NCBI RefSeq assembly: GCF_003385215.1
Contig: NZ_PQHW01000036.1
Span: 1-59,385 of the forward strand
Source: Amycolatopsis thermalba
GTDB lineage: Bacteria; Actinomycetota; Actinomycetes; Mycobacteriales; Pseudonocardiaceae
Direction: 5' to 3'
Length of the DNA stretch: 59,385 nt
The notes beneath the pieces are model-generated. The model was given only the letters and a program-made list of their open reading frames with translations. It was not told the origin of the DNA and made no database searches. The position numbers and the translations under genes were made by a program. Of the stretch, positions 9,271-17,304 are shown piece by piece (the first letter of the stretch is position 1; the number at the start of each line of letters is the position of its first letter).

Positions 9271-9768
9271 TCAGCTCTCGGCGTGCAGCAGTGCGTCCAG
9301 GCGCGCCGCGTCGACGGTCTCGGCGACCGGGAACGGGTTCTCCCGGTCCGGCGACGCGATCGGGATGCTGCCGCTCACCAGACCCGACCCGGCCGGCGCG
9401 TGGCCGGGGTCGCTGCCGGCGTGCTTGATCCGGTTCTCGTCGTCGACGAACACGATCCGCGGCTGGTAGGTGGCCGCTTCGGCGTTGTCCATCTGCCCGT
9501 AGGAGATCAGGATGACCAGGTCGCCCGGGTGCACCAGGTGCGCGGCCGCGCCGTTGATCCCGATCACGCCGCTGTCCCGCTCGCCGGGGATGACGTAGGT
9601 CTCCAGCCGCGCGCCGTTCGTGACGTCCACAATGGACACCTGCTCGCCGGGCAGCAGGTCGGCCGCCTCCATCAGCGTCTCGTCGATCGTGACCGACCCG
9701 ACGTAGTGCAGGTTGGCCTGGGTGACCGTCGCGCGATGGATCTTCGACTTCAGCATCGTGCGGTACAT
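9271..9768 (-). CDS. panD: aspartate 1-decarboxylase proenzyme
   Basis: Makes beta-alanine from L-aspartate for pantothenate synthesis. The pyruvoyl cofactor forms by self-cleavage between Gly24 and Ser25 (HYVGSVTID). The core signatures [20 protein letters not shown] and [20 protein letters not shown] are intact. At 165 residues it is about 25 longer than the mycobacterial enzyme. The extra part is a C-terminal tail rich in Pro/Ser/Gly ([13 protein letters not shown]) of a kind seen in other actinobacteria and probably disordered. Two bases separate it from panC upstream and five from coaX downstream, indicating one operon. Confidence 0.97.
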   Translation of the reverse strand: MYRTMLKSKIHRATVTQANLHYVGSVTIDETLMEAADLLPGEQVSIVDVTNGARLETYVIPGERDSGVIGINGAAAHLVHPGDLVILISYGQMDNAEAATYQPRIVFVDDENRIKHAGSDPGHAPAGSGLVSGSIPIASPDRENPFPVAETVDAARLDALLHAES

Positions 9769-9770
9769 GG

Positions 9771-10655
9771 TTATCTCTCTTCCTCCGACGCGCCCAGCAC
9801 CACCGGGACGTTGTCGATCAGCCGGGTCCGCCCCACGCGGGCGGCGATCAGCAACCGTGCTTCCCCATCGACGGGTGCGGGACCGAGATCGGTTCCCCGC
9901 AATTCGAGGTAATCGACGTCGACCTCGGGACGAGCGGCCAGCGTCTCGCGCGCCGCCGCGAGGACCGCCTCCGCGCCGTTCGGACCGGCGTGCCCGCCCG
10001 CCGCCAGCGCCGCGGACAGCACCACCGCCGATTCCCGCTGTTCCGGCGTGAGGTAGACGTTGCGCGAGGACAGCGCCAGCCCGTCGGCCTCCCGGACCGT
10101 CGGCACCCCGATCACGCGGACGTCCAGGTTCAGGTCGCGCACCATCCGCTTGATCAGGACCAGCTGCTGGTAGTCCTTCTCCCCGAAGAACGCGTAGTCG
10201 GGCGTGACGATGTGGAACAGCTTCGCCACCACCGTCAGCACGCCGGCGAAGTGGCCGGGGCGGTGCGCGCCCTCCAGCTCGTCGCCGAGCGGGCCGGGGT
10301 GCAGGGTCACCGCGTGGCCCTCGGCGTAGAGGTCGCCGACCTTGGGCACGAACGCGATCTCGACGCCGTCCTCGGCGAGGATCTCCAGGTCCCGCTCCAG
10401 CGGCCGCGGGTAGGCGTCGAAGTCCTCGCCCTCACCGAACTGCAGCGGGTTCACGAAGATCGAGACGGCGACGACGGTGTTCGGCAGCCGCTTGGCACGG
10501 CGGATCAGCTCGCGGTGGCCGGCGTGCAGCGCGCCCATGGTCGGCACCAGCGCGACCTTGCGGCCCACCGAGCGCAGCGCCGCGGTGACCCGGTGGACGT
10601 CGCCGGGCGTCTGGTAGGTGTTCAGCTGCCCGCGGCTGAATTTCGGTGTGGTCAC
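9771..10655 (-). CDS. panC: pantothenate synthetase
   Basis: Condenses pantoate and beta-alanine with ATP. The HIGH-type motif is in [15 protein letters not shown], pantoate contacts fall in [15 protein letters not shown], and the KMSKS-like loop is in [14 protein letters not shown]. Length 294 residues, normal for the family. The start ATG at 10655 overlaps the stop of the DUF2520 gene by four bases (ATGA), so the two are translationally coupled. Ketopantoate hydroxymethyltransferase (panB) is not in this window. Confidence 0.97.
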   Translation of the reverse strand: MTTPKFSRGQLNTYQTPGDVHRVTAALRSVGRKVALVPTMGALHAGHRELIRRAKRLPNTVVAVSIFVNPLQFGEGEDFDAYPRPLERDLEILAEDGVEIAFVPKVGDLYAEGHAVTLHPGPLGDELEGAHRPGHFAGVLTVVAKLFHIVTPDYAFFGEKDYQQLVLIKRMVRDLNLDVRVIGVPTVREADGLALSSRNVYLTPEQRESAVVLSAALAAGGHAGPNGAEAVLAAARETLAARPEVDVDYLELRGTDLGPAPVDGEARLLIAARVGRTRLIDNVPVVLGASEEER

Positions 10656-11545
10656 GGGTGTTCCGGCCTTTCGAGGAGTTCGGTGATCTCGGCGGCGGCA
10701 CCGGCGTCGAGCAGGCCGGCCGCTTCGGCTCGCTGCACGGTGCGCCGGGCGAGCGAGGTGTAGGCGGGCACGATCGCGGGCTCGGTGGCTTCGAGCACGC
10801 CGAGGTGCTTGCGCAGCGTACCGGTGTCGCCGCGGGCGACCGGACCGGTCAGCGCCCGGTCACCGTGCCGCAGCGCGTTGTCCAGCGCCGCCGACAACAG
10901 CGGGCCCAGCATGCGCTCGGCGTTGCCGATTCCCGCGCCGCGCAACAGGTCCGCGCAGTCCTCGACGAGCGTGATCAGGTGGTTGGCGCCGTGCGCGAGC
11001 GCCGCGTGGTACAGCGCCCGGGCGGCTTCCGGCACGCGCACCGGTTCCGCGCCCATCTCGACGGTCAGCGCCTCCCCGACGCTCCACGCGGCCTCGTCGC
11101 CGGCCGCGGCGGTGACGCCGACGCTGCACGCGGTCAGCCGGTCCAGGTCCTCGGAGCGGCCGGTGAAGGTCATGACCGGGTGCAGGGCCAGCGGCAGCGC
11201 ACCGGCTTCGGCGGCCGGGGCCAGCACGTCGAGGCCGTGCGCGCCGGAGGTGTGGATGACGATCTGGCCGGGACGCCAGGACCCGGTGGCGGCCAGGCCG
11301 CGGACCAGGCCGGCGAGTTCGTCGTCGGGCACGGCCAGCAGCACGAGGTCGGCGGCCGCGGCGACCTCGTCCGGCGGTTTCAGCGGGACACCGGGCAGCA
11401 TGCGCTCGGCGCGGGCCTGGGAGGCGGCGGAAATACCGGACGCGGCGACCACGGCGTGCCCGGACCGGGCCAGCGCGGCGCCGACGACGCTGCCCACGCG
11501 GCCGGCGGAGATCACCCCGACGCCGAGCCTGGCGGGACGACTCAC
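10652..11545 (-). CDS. DUF2520/Rossmann-like oxidoreductase next to panC
   Basis: A 297-residue protein. The N-terminus LGVGVISAGRVGSVVGAAL is a GxGxxG-type dinucleotide-binding loop, followed by a Rossmann fold (DLVLLAVPDDEL). The C-terminal half (DUF2520) is helical, with HGANHLITLVEDC resembling the ketopantoate-reductase/6PGDH dimer domain. Its fixed place before panC-panD-coaX in actinobacteria suggests a role in pantothenate supply, perhaps as a ketopantoate reductase. This is inference; the reaction is not established. The actinobacterial orthologue is in the same position in M. tuberculosis. GTG/ATG choice: the ATG at 11545 gives the expected N-terminus. Confidence 0.85.
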   Translation of the reverse strand: MSRPARLGVGVISAGRVGSVVGAALARSGHAVVAASGISAASQARAERMLPGVPLKPPDEVAAAADLVLLAVPDDELAGLVRGLAATGSWRPGQIVIHTSGAHGLDVLAPAAEAGALPLALHPVMTFTGRSEDLDRLTACSVGVTAAAGDEAAWSVGEALTVEMGAEPVRVPEAARALYHAALAHGANHLITLVEDCADLLRGAGIGNAERMLGPLLSAALDNALRHGDRALTGPVARGDTGTLRKHLGVLEATEPAIVPAYTSLARRTVQRAEAAGLLDAGAAAEITELLERPEHP

Positions 11546-11691
11546 GGCGTGCCCCTGTGGACGCTCATGGCAGCAGAACTCCTCGGCTCGTTCCAGTCCC
11601 GCTCCTGGCGCGGGTACCGGACGACGGGGCGAGGGTAGCTCGCGGAAACGCCCCGGGTCGGCGGCAGGTGACCAGCTTCACCCGACCCGGT

Positions 11692-12825
11692 TTACCCGGT
11701 ATGACTGCCTTCACCCGCCAGCCGGACCGCGTCGGCCCGGGACGAGCACAGCGCGGCGAGCAGTTCCCGCTTGCGCTTCTCGTGGTCCGGGGTCGCCCGG
11801 CGGCGGCGCAGGAACGCGAGTTCGGTCACGCTGGCCTGGTAGCGGGCGACGGCCTTCGCCGCGTCCCGCCCGGACTGCCGGCGGGCCTGGCGGCGCCACT
11901 CGCGGCGGCCGGCGAGCGTGGACAGCAGCTCGACCTCCGACGGCGCGATCAGCCGCGCCTGGACCATGGCGGGCAGGGCGGCGGTGACGATGCGTTGCTC
12001 GCGGCGGCGCTGCAGGAGGACGAGCATCACGACCGCGACGAACATCGGCACCATGATCAGGAAGTAGACGTTGAGGAACGTCTGGGCGCCGCCGAGGACG
12101 GCCGCGCCGTTCCACAGGGCGTGCAGCAGGACGGCGGCGAGGTAGGCGCCGAGCGGGGCGAGGACCTTGACGGTGCGGTTGTCGGCGCGGGCGGCGTAAC
12201 CGAGGCCGATGCCGGTGATGGCGGCGAACAGCGGGTGCGTGAACGGTGACATCACGCCGCGCAGCACGAACGCGGCGATCACGCCGGTGCTGGTGGCGTC
12301 GCCGAAGCCGTAGTCGGCGAAGGCGCGGCCGAAGTAGTAGATGTTCTCGGTGAACGCGAAGCCTGCGGCGGTGAAGCCCGCGTAGACGACACCGTCGATG
12401 ATCCCGTCGAACTCGTCGGCGCGGCGGAGGAGGATCGCGAGCACGAACGAGGCCTTCGCGGCCTCCTCGACGAGCGGGGCGGACAGGAGCGCGGACAGCT
12501 TGCTGCCGCTGCCCTCGCCGAGGAGCAGGTCGCCCACGGTTTCGGCGGTGTTGTTGATCAGCAGGGCGGTGATCGCGGCGACGCAGGCACCCCAGCAGAA
12601 GGCGACGAGGAGGAGCTTCGCGGGCTCCGGCTCCCAGCGGTCGGCCCACAGGATGGTCGCCACGACGACCGCGACGGGAACGAGCGCCGCGGCGACGCCG
12701 ATGGCCACCGCGACGGGCCCGATCTGCACGGTGACCAGGCCGAGGACGGTCAGCCCGCACACGGCCAGGACGACGAGGCCGAGCACGGGCAGGAGCACGG
12801 TGAGCCTGCGAGGGGGTGCCGTCAC
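11692..12825 (-). CDS. PrsW-family intramembrane metalloprotease
   Basis: A 377-residue membrane protein with about eight hydrophobic segments. Conserved PrsW motifs are visible: APLVEEAAKA (EExxK), FAFTENIYYF (FxxxEN), FTHPLFAAITG (HxxF) and LLHALWNGAA (HxxWN). In Bacillus, PrsW cleaves an anti-sigma factor; the substrate here is unknown. A cytosolic basic C-terminal tail of about 110 residues extends past the core. It lies between the DUF2520 gene and the DUF6779 gene on the same strand, with 146 bases to the former, so it could belong to the long fol-pan transcript or have its own promoter. Confidence 0.9.
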   Translation of the reverse strand: MTAPPRRLTVLLPVLGLVVLAVCGLTVLGLVTVQIGPVAVAIGVAAALVPVAVVVATILWADRWEPEPAKLLLVAFCWGACVAAITALLINNTAETVGDLLLGEGSGSKLSALLSAPLVEEAAKASFVLAILLRRADEFDGIIDGVVYAGFTAAGFAFTENIYYFGRAFADYGFGDATSTGVIAAFVLRGVMSPFTHPLFAAITGIGLGYAARADNRTVKVLAPLGAYLAAVLLHALWNGAAVLGGAQTFLNVYFLIMVPMFVAVVMLVLLQRRREQRIVTAALPAMVQARLIAPSEVELLSTLAGRREWRRQARRQSGRDAAKAVARYQASVTELAFLRRRRATPDHEKRKRELLAALCSSRADAVRLAGEGSHTG

Positions 12826-13020
12826 AGCCCGGCACTTTACGGTGACGGGTTCAGCGGGCGGGCCCCACCTCGCCCCCGCTCCGGTGGGCTGTTGGCCGGC
12901 ACGGTGGCCGAGGCATCAACCCACTGCCCTGCGGCCGGTGCTGGTCCCCCGGGAGCCACGACCACGACAACGGTGTGGCGGCCTCGCGCGCCGGAATCTC
13001 CCTGCCCTGGTGACTACCGC

Positions 13021-13266
13021 GTCAGTCCTCGGCGCGGCGGGGCATCCCCGTTGCCCGCCAGCAGTTCGCTCACCGAGCGGCCCGCCTGCCCCGGTGACTA
13101 CCGCGTCAGTCCTCGGCGCGGCGGGCATCCCCGTTACCCGCCAGCAGCTCGCTCACCGAACGACCCGCCCCGCTGGCTCCCGCGTCAGTCCTCGGCGCGG
13201 CGGCGTCGTCGTGGGGTCGCCGATTTGCCGTTGGCCGCCAGCAGTTCGCTCACGGAGCGGCCCGCC
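13021..13266 (-). repeat. three tandem copies of the DUF6779 gene 3' end (79-84 bp spacing)
   Basis: The segment beginning GTCAGTCCTCGGCGCGG on the plus strand recurs at 13021, 13105 and 13184, each followed by a block ending GAGCGGCCCGCC or near variant. The copy at 13184-13266 is the true 3' end of the DUF6779 gene (stop at 13185). The other two lie beyond the stop and duplicate its last ~25 codons with drift and small indels. Together with 12826-13020, which holds no gene I can identify, this fills the gap to the PrsW gene. Confidence 0.8.
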
Positions 13267-14921
13267 GAGTGGGATCCGGTGTCCTCCTCCACGGCGGCGC
13301 GGCGGCCGCGAGGGGCCTCCGGCTCGGGCTTCGCGCGGCGGCCGGTGCTCGCGCTGGTCCGTGGCTCGTCATCGGGGCGGTGGCGGCGGCCGGTGGCCTC
13401 GGCCGCGCCGGTCGCCTCGGCCGAGCGGCGCCCGGAGATCGCGGCGGCGGACCGGTACCCACTCGAATCAGCCGACCGACGGCCGGTGACCGCGGCACCC
13501 GCGGCCGAGCGCCCACCCGTCGGCTCGTCATCCCCAGTGACCGCGGCATTCGCCGAGCGGCGGCCAGCCAACCCGTCGTCCCCAGTGACCGCGGCTCCCG
13601 CGGAGCGGCGGCTCGCCAGCTCGCCGTCCCCAGTGACCGCGGCACCCGCCGAGCGGCGGCCAGCCAACCCGTCGTCCCCAGTCACCGCGGCACCCGCCGA
13701 GCGGCGGCCCCCGGGTGTCTCGGCTGCCGACAGCCTCGGTAGCGCTTCATCGGCATCCGGCGCACGCCGGCCCGGCGCCTCCTCGGCTTCCGGCATCGGC
13801 GCGCCCGCCTCGTCCGCCGCGCGGCGACGGCGGCCGGCAGGCGCTTCGTCCTCCTCCGCGCGGCGGCGACGGCCCCCCGGCCTGCCCTGCTGCGCCAGCC
13901 GCCGGACCTCGACCGGCAACGTCTCGTTGACCACCGGATGGTCCTCCGGCACCGCGGCCACCGGCTCCGCACGCGGCGGCTCGGGCTGCACCGGTCGCGT
14001 CACGCGCGTCGGGAACGCGGCGGACAGATCGGTCGCGGAGCGTTCGGCGCGCGGCGTCCGGTCCGCGTCGACGGCCTTCGCCACCTGCGTCGGTTGCTCG
14101 GCTCGCGGCGGCTCACGCTTGACGGGCGCCGTCGCGTTGGCCGGGCGCACCCGCTCGGGACGGCTGGGCGCGGGACGGCTCGGTTCGACCGGGCGGGCCT
14201 GCGGCTTCTTCGCCGCCGGCTGGACCCGCGTGCGCTCCGGGTCCACCGGCTCGGCGGCGGCGCCGCGGCGGACGGGCAGGTCCATCGACACCTCGGGCCG
14301 CCGCGGCTCCGGCGCGCTCGGGCGGCCACCGGAACGCACCGGCTCCTTCTCCCGCACCCGCTCGATGAACTCGGTCGGCCGGTCGGTGATCTCCCGCTTC
14401 TTCGCGGCGGTGAGCTGCGGGGGCTGGCTCGTGCCGGACTCGACGACCCGCTGCTCCTCGCGCAGCGCCCGCATCCGGGTCGCCTGCGCGGTCAGCGCGA
14501 CGCGCTCCAGCAGCACCTCGCCACCGAAGAGGCTCTGCAGGTTGTCCCGCAGCGACGCGATTTCCGAGCGCAGCGCGTCCAGTTCGCTGCGGGACTCGGA
14601 CTCGATCCGTTGCCGCGTCTCGGCTTCGACCTCCAGCTCGAACTCGCGCCGCGCGGCGATCTCCCGTTCGAGCTCCAGCTCGTAGACCTCCTGCGCCTGC
14701 GCGACGGCCTCCTCTGTGGTCGTCGCCTGGCGGCGGTAGCGCACGGCGAGGAAGGCGCCGATCAGCGCCGCCCACAACGCGGCGACGATGCCCAGCCGCA
14801 CGTAGCGGATGTCGTCGGCCAGTACCAGCGGAATCGTGGCGCCGACCGCGAGGACGAGGCCGATGAGAAACCACGGCCTGTCCACGACGCGGCCGCGCGT
14901 CTCGTCACCCTCGCCAGTCAT
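13185..14921 (-). CDS. DUF6779-type membrane protein with repetitive Arg/Ala-rich tail
   Basis: A protein of about 578 residues. Two closely spaced N-terminal transmembrane helices (FLIGLVLAVGATIPLVLAD and LGIVAALWAALIGAFLAV) are followed by a charged coiled coil (residues about 70-150; EVYELELEREIAARREFELE). After that comes a very long low-complexity tail rich in Arg, Ala, Pro and Glu. The layout matches the mycobacterial protein at the same locus (rich in Ala, Arg and Pro). The tail contains a run of 16-residue repeats (see 13482-13708). Function is unknown; the topology suggests a membrane-anchored cytosolic scaffold. The start used is the ATG at 14921; a GTG three codons earlier (14930) is an alternative and neither has a clear ribosome-binding site. 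Confidence 0.8.
   Translation of the reverse strand: MTGEGDETRGRVVDRPWFLIGLVLAVGATIPLVLADDIRYVRLGIVAALWAALIGAFLAVRYRRQATTTEEAVAQAQEVYELELEREIAARREFELEVEAETRQRIESESRSELDALRSEIASLRDNLQSLFGGEVLLERVALTAQATRMRALREEQRVVESGTSQPPQLTAAKKREITDRPTEFIERVREKEPVRSGGRPSAPEPRRPEVSMDLPVRRGAAAEPVDPERTRVQPAAKKPQARPVEPSRPAPSRPERVRPANATAPVKREPPRAEQPTQVAKAVDADRTPRAERSATDLSAAFPTRVTRPVQPEPPRAEPVAAVPEDHPVVNETLPVEVRRLAQQGRPGGRRRRAEEDEAPAGRRRRAADEAGAPMPEAEEAPGRRAPDADEALPRLSAAETPGGRRSAGAAVTGDDGLAGRRSAGAAVTGDGELASRRSAGAAVTGDDGLAGRRSANAAVTGDDEPTGGRSAAGAAVTGRRSADSSGYRSAAAISGRRSAEATGAAEATGRRHRPDDEPRTSASTGRRAKPEPEAPRGRRAAVEEDTGSHSAGRSVSELLAANGKSATPRRRRRAED
13482..13708 (-). repeat. 48-bp in-frame tandem repeats inside the DUF6779 gene
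   Basis: Units starting GTGACCGCGG (GTCACCGCGG in the last) recur at 13537, 13585, 13633 and 13681, exactly 48 bp apart, with a diverged one at 13482. Each encodes GRRSAGAAVTGDDGLA or a close variant (16 residues). The period is a multiple of three, so copy-number change would keep the frame. Confidence 0.85.
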
Positions 14922-14990
14922 GACCAACACCGTACCCGCTAGTTATGCGTCTGAGACCTAGTTGGTACTTCGAGCGGTCGGTTCCCCGCG

Positions 14991-15452
14991 TTAACCGGTC
15001 GGGTGATGATCGGGATCACTTTCGTCGTCCTCGGGGGTGCGGCAGCAGTGCTCCAGCCACAGCGCCGCGGCGATCAACATCGCCGCGCACACCGCCCCGA
15101 TCGCGACGCTGCGGAGGTCGCTCGACGCCGCGGCCAGCTCCGACGCCCGCGGGATCAGCGCGCCGGCGATCCCGGCCCACGCGCCGAGCATGATCGCGCC
15201 GAGGAGCGAGGAGGCCTTCGCGAGCGCGACCGTGCGCGCCGCCGAGACCGCGTTGACGAGCCGGCCGGACCGGACCCGGGACCGCATCGTGAACGCCAGT
15301 GCGACTTCGATCACCGCGAGCAGGAACAGCGTGATGCCGACCGGGCGCGGCACGCGGGGCAGGTCCCCGTAGGCGAACCGGAACAGCAGGTACGCCACGA
15401 CGAGCCCGATCAGCCCGGCGATCACCAGTTCACGGGGCCGGGTGAAGTGCAT
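14991..15452 (-). CDS. DUF3180 membrane protein
   Basis: A protein of about 153 residues with four predicted transmembrane helices (LVIAGLIGLVVAYLLFRFAY; GITLFLLAVIEVALAF; a segment around ASSLLGAIMLGAWAGIAGAL; VAIGAVCAAMLIAAALW). It is the actinobacterial DUF3180 family, which sits beside folK in mycobacteria. The start is the ATG of MHFTRPRELV at 15452, which matches the family N-terminus, though the frame is open further. The C-terminus is acidic and His-rich (PEDDESDPDHH). It is separated from folK here by an inserted divergent MerR gene. The function is unknown. Confidence 0.85.
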   Translation of the reverse strand: MHFTRPRELVIAGLIGLVVAYLLFRFAYGDLPRVPRPVGITLFLLAVIEVALAFTMRSRVRSGRLVNAVSAARTVALAKASSLLGAIMLGAWAGIAGALIPRASELAAASSDLRSVAIGAVCAAMLIAAALWLEHCCRTPEDDESDPDHHPTG

Positions 15453-15484
15453 ACCGCCACGGTACCCAGGTGATCGTGGCACAG

Positions 15485-15515
15485 TTGACTCTCCACTGGC
15501 CGGAGGGTTGAGCAT
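15485..15515 (+). promoter_or_regulatory. MerR-type operator/promoter overlapping the MerR gene start
   Basis: TTGACT (15485-15490) is followed by a 19-bp spacer and a weak -10, GAGCAT (15510-15515). The spacer region carries a 7-7-7 dyad, ACTCTCC (15488-15494) and GGAGGGT (15502-15508), with one mismatch. A 19-bp spacer with a central dyad is the hallmark of MerR-regulated promoters. The -10 overlaps the ATG at 15514 and the dyad contains the ribosome-binding site, so it may act as an autoregulatory block rather than drive this exact start. Confidence 0.45.
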
Positions 15516-16443
15516 GGGACGCGCGGACGGGACGTTCACCATCGGCGAGCTGAGCCGGCGGACCGGGTTGCCGGTCAAGACCATCCGGTTCTACTCCGAC
15601 GAGGGGCTGCTCCCGCCCGCCGACCGCACGAGTTCCGGCTACCGGCTCTACGACGTCACGGCCATGGCCCGGCTCGAACTGATCAAGACGTTGCGCGAGC
15701 TCGGTCTGGGGCTGGTCGACGTGTCGGCGGTGCTGGCGCGGGAGACGAGCGTCCCCCGGCTGGCCCGGCGGCACATCGACGCGCTCGACGAGCAGATCCG
15801 CAGGCTGCGGCTGCGGCGCGCGGTCCTGCGTGCGGTCGTGAAACGCGAATCCGAGCTGGCGGAAGTGAAGCTGATGACCAGGCTGGCGACGATGTCCGAC
15901 GAGGAGCGGGCCCGTCTGCTCGACGAGTTCTGGCAGGAGGTGACCGAGGGCCTGCCCGTCGACGCCGAGTTCTACGAGCGGATGCGGGCGGCGAAGCCCG
16001 AACTGCCCGACGATCCGTCGCCCGAGCAGCTGGAGGCGTGGATCGAGTTCGCCGAGCTGATCCAGGATCCGCGGTTCCGCGCGGTGACCCGGCGGATGAG
16101 CGAACGGCACGCCGACGACCTCCGGGCCGGCGAGGCGACCGTACCGGCGCAGGCGGAGTGGATCGAGTGGAGCGAGCGGGCACACCAGGCGCTGGAGGCC
16201 GGGCTGTCGCCGGACTCGGCGGAGGGCCGCGCGCTGGCCGACGACATCGCCCGGGTGCGGGCGCCGGAGGGGCAGGATCCGGATGATCCCGCGTTCCGGA
16301 ATTCGGTGGCGGACCGGATCGCCGTCGGGACCGATCACCGGGCCGAGCGGTACTGGCAGTTGATGGCGATCATGAACGGCTGGCCGGAGGTGCCGACGCG
16401 GGTCCCCGCCGTGGAGTGGCTGACGGCGGCGCTCCGCGCCTGA
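15514..16443 (+). CDS. MerR-family transcriptional regulator with helical effector domain
   Basis: A 309-residue protein. The N-terminal winged helix-turn-helix TFTIGELSRRTGLPVKTIRF then YSDEGLLPPADR is canonical MerR. The coiled-coil linker (RLRLRRAVLRAVVKRE) leads to a ~180-residue C-terminal helical domain rich in Glu/Trp/Arg that I do not recognise as a known ligand domain. The start is the ATG at 15514 with GGAGGG 6-7 bases upstream. It is a plus-strand insert between DUF3180 (divergent) and folK (convergent, 7 bases between stops), interrupting a block that is collinear in mycobacteria. That suggests a later insertion. Confidence 0.88.
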   Translation: MGRADGTFTIGELSRRTGLPVKTIRFYSDEGLLPPADRTSSGYRLYDVTAMARLELIKTLRELGLGLVDVSAVLARETSVPRLARRHIDALDEQIRRLRLRRAVLRAVVKRESELAEVKLMTRLATMSDEERARLLDEFWQEVTEGLPVDAEFYERMRAAKPELPDDPSPEQLEAWIEFAELIQDPRFRAVTRRMSERHADDLRAGEATVPAQAEWIEWSERAHQALEAGLSPDSAEGRALADDIARVRAPEGQDPDDPAFRNSVADRIAVGTDHRAERYWQLMAIMNGWPEVPTRVPAVEWLTAALRA

Positions 16444-16450
16444 CCCGGGG

Positions 16451-16939
16451 TCAGCGGGGGAAGGGGTACAGGCGGTTCACCGAGGCACGGTCCGAATCGG
16501 GGCGAGCCCGCAACAGCTCGGCGATCGGGCCGTGGCCCGGCAGCACCGCGTCGGGATCGATCTCCAGCCACGGGATCAGCACGCTGGCGCGCTCGGGGGT
16601 GCCCGGGTGCGGCAGCAGCAGCTCCGGATCGTCCGAGCGCACTCCGTCCACCGTCACCACGTCCACGTCCAGCGTGCGCGGGCCCCACCGGAGCTCGCGC
16701 ACGCGGCCGGCCCGGCGTTCCAGCTCCTGGCCCGCCCGCAGCCAGGCCCACTCGTCCCGCGCCGGATCGTCCACAATGCACACGGCGTTCAGGAAGTCCG
16801 GCTGGTCCTCGACGCCCCACGGCGCCGTTTCGTACACACTGGACACCGCGACCACCGCGGAGCCCAGGGAGTCCACCACGGACTTCAGGTACGCCAACCG
16901 GTCGCCCAGGTTGGAGCCCAGCGACAGGACCGCCCTCAC
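16451..16939 (-). CDS. folK: 2-amino-4-hydroxy-6-hydroxymethyldihydropteridine pyrophosphokinase
   Basis: A 162-residue HPPK that transfers pyrophosphate from ATP to hydroxymethyl-dihydropterin in folate synthesis. Family signatures are RAVLSLGSNLGDR at the N-terminus, VSSVYETAPWG, DQPDFLNAVC and the RWGPRTLDVDVV motif. The start is the GTG at 16939, overlapping the folB stop as GTGA, although the frame is open far upstream. It is the last gene of the ftsH-folE-folP-folB-folK series, every step of which overlaps its neighbour. Confidence 0.95.
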   Translation of the reverse strand: MRAVLSLGSNLGDRLAYLKSVVDSLGSAVVAVSSVYETAPWGVEDQPDFLNAVCIVDDPARDEWAWLRAGQELERRAGRVRELRWGPRTLDVDVVTVDGVRSDDPELLLPHPGTPERASVLIPWLEIDPDAVLPGHGPIAELLRARPDSDRASVNRLYPFPR

Positions 16940-17304
16940 ACGCGCTCCCGGTGCACGGTCACGGCGACGTCGGCGAAGTTCAACGGAATCGGCGCGGACG
17001 GTTTGTGCACGGTCACCTCCACCGCGGACAAGCGCGCATCCTCGAGCACCTCGTCGGCGATCCGGCCCGCGACGCTCTCGATCAGGTCGTACGGCTCGCC
17101 GCCGACGATGTCGGCCGCCAGTTGCGCCAGCTCGCCGTAGTGCAGGGTCTGCGTCAGATCGTCCGATGCGGCGGCGGGCGCGAGGTCCAGCCACGCCACG
17201 ATGTCGACGACGAACTCCTGCCCGTCCCGCTTCTCGTGCTCGAACACCCCGTGCCGCCCGAACACGCGCAGCCCGGTGAGCGTGATCCGGTCAGGCACGC
17301 CCAC
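16936..17304 (-). CDS. folB: dihydroneopterin aldolase
   Basis: A 122-residue enzyme that converts dihydroneopterin to hydroxymethyl-dihydropterin plus glycolaldehyde. Signatures are RITLTGLRVFGRHGVFEHEK at the N-terminus, the catalytic Tyr in TLHYGELAQ, LIESVAGRIADEVL, and the terminal Lys region VEVTVHKPSAPIP. The length is normal. It overlaps the folP stop by 14 bases upstream and the folK start by 4 bases downstream, so expression of the four fol genes is tightly coupled. Confidence 0.95.
   Translation of the reverse strand: MGVPDRITLTGLRVFGRHGVFEHEKRDGQEFVVDIVAWLDLAPAAASDDLTQTLHYGELAQLAADIVGGEPYDLIESVAGRIADEVLEDARLSAVEVTVHKPSAPIPLNFADVAVTVHRERV

Noticed and set aside
13482..13708. Regular 48-bp spaced repeats as a CRISPR candidate
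   Set aside because: The whole unit is repeated without unique spacers, is in frame and coding, and no cas gene is nearby.
12892..14685. 597-codon plus-strand frame with Ser/Arg/Pro repeats
   Set aside because: It mirrors the repeats of the DUF6779 gene on the other strand; the minus-strand product has membrane helices and a coiled coil and fits synteny.
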